A stretch of 51,689 bases of DNA from Paenibacillus plantarum. GTDB taxonomy: Bacteria > Bacillota > Bacilli > Paenibacillales > NBRC-103111. Both the position numbers and the translations under genes were made by a program. Under the pieces are notes generated by a model that saw only the letters and a list, made by a program, of their open reading frames with translations, made no database searches and was not told the DNA's origin. Below are positions 51,615-51,689 of the stretch, piece by piece; the first letter of the stretch is position 1; the number at the start of each line of letters is the position of its first letter. The DNA is taken from NCBI RefSeq assembly GCF_013141695.1, contig NZ_WHNY01000094.1, positions 1 through 51,689 of the forward strand, written 5' to 3'.

Positions 51615-51689
51615 TGGAGCTTCCAACCGGAATCGAACCGGTGACCTCATCCTTACCATGGATGCACTCTACCGACTGAGCTATGGAAG
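51615..51689 (-). tRNA. tRNA-Thr(GGT), cut by the window edge
   Basis: Anticodon loop ATGGTAA, 3' acceptor strand TGGAAGC, discriminator T, CCA encoded. The first 5' base (expected G) lies one nucleotide beyond the window. Confidence 0.94.

Overview
The window looks like a chromosomal segment of a Paenibacillus-type Firmicute (order Bacillales). The main grounds are the order sigW-rsiW-cdaA-cdaR-glmM-glmS with a glmS ribozyme, YesM/YesN-type two-component proteins, an LplABC-type sugar importer without its own ATPase, strong AGGAGG-type ribosome sites, TTG and GTG starts, and a large tRNA operon. The genus is inferred, not proven. I see no insertion sequence, prophage or CRISPR array.

Layout. 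1-6.5 kb: the 3' part of a metallo-beta-lactamase-fold gene, a hairpin-repeat array, a SulP transporter with a CLC-family (possibly fluoride) antiporter, and a drug-efflux MFS gene divergent from its TetR regulator. 6.8-22.2 kb: an unbroken minus-strand run. In transcription order it encodes a PhyH-type Fe/2-oxoglutarate dioxygenase, a Cys/Met-type PLP enzyme, a heparinase-like lyase with an added zinc ribbon, a ferritin-like di-iron protein, a YesM kinase and YesN regulator, a GH88/GH105 unsaturated uronyl hydrolase, an M20 dipeptidase, two sugar permeases and a lipoprotein binding protein. A divergent AraC regulator sits at its head. 23.2-29.3 kb: a GH78-type rhamnosidase, an SGNH esterase and an aldo/keto reductase in one operon, divergent from a BNR-4 beta-propeller protein. 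Together 6.8-29.3 kb reads as one locus for importing and breaking down a rhamnose- and uronate-containing glycan inside the cell. The oxygenase, di-iron, PLP and dipeptidase genes suggest a decorated substrate. This is the best candidate in the window for an undescribed system.

29.6-34.0 kb: a copper module (His-rich lipoprotein, CopA, CopZ, CsoR). Two near-identical 17-bp operator candidates lie exactly inside the -35/-10 spacers of copZ and csoR. 34.1-39.1 kb: two drug or stress modules (MFS + SDR + TetR, and MarR + MATE), each with readable palindromic operators. 39.2-46.4 kb: the conserved cell-envelope block glmS, glmM, cdaR, cdaA, rsiW, sigW, with the glmS ribozyme at about 41.13-41.30 kb. 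46.4-50.2 kb: an EamA transporter and PEP carboxylase. 50.6-51.7 kb: eleven minus-strand tRNA genes ending in a UUCG-loop terminator. A copy of the last tRNA's 3' end plus that terminator lies 181 bp further downstream.

Three long gaps between convergent genes (about 0.66-1.1, 6.5-6.8 and 29.3-29.6 kb) are filled with imperfect-palindrome arrays. The last two share the same four-unit architecture with spacings 51, 62 and 51 nt.
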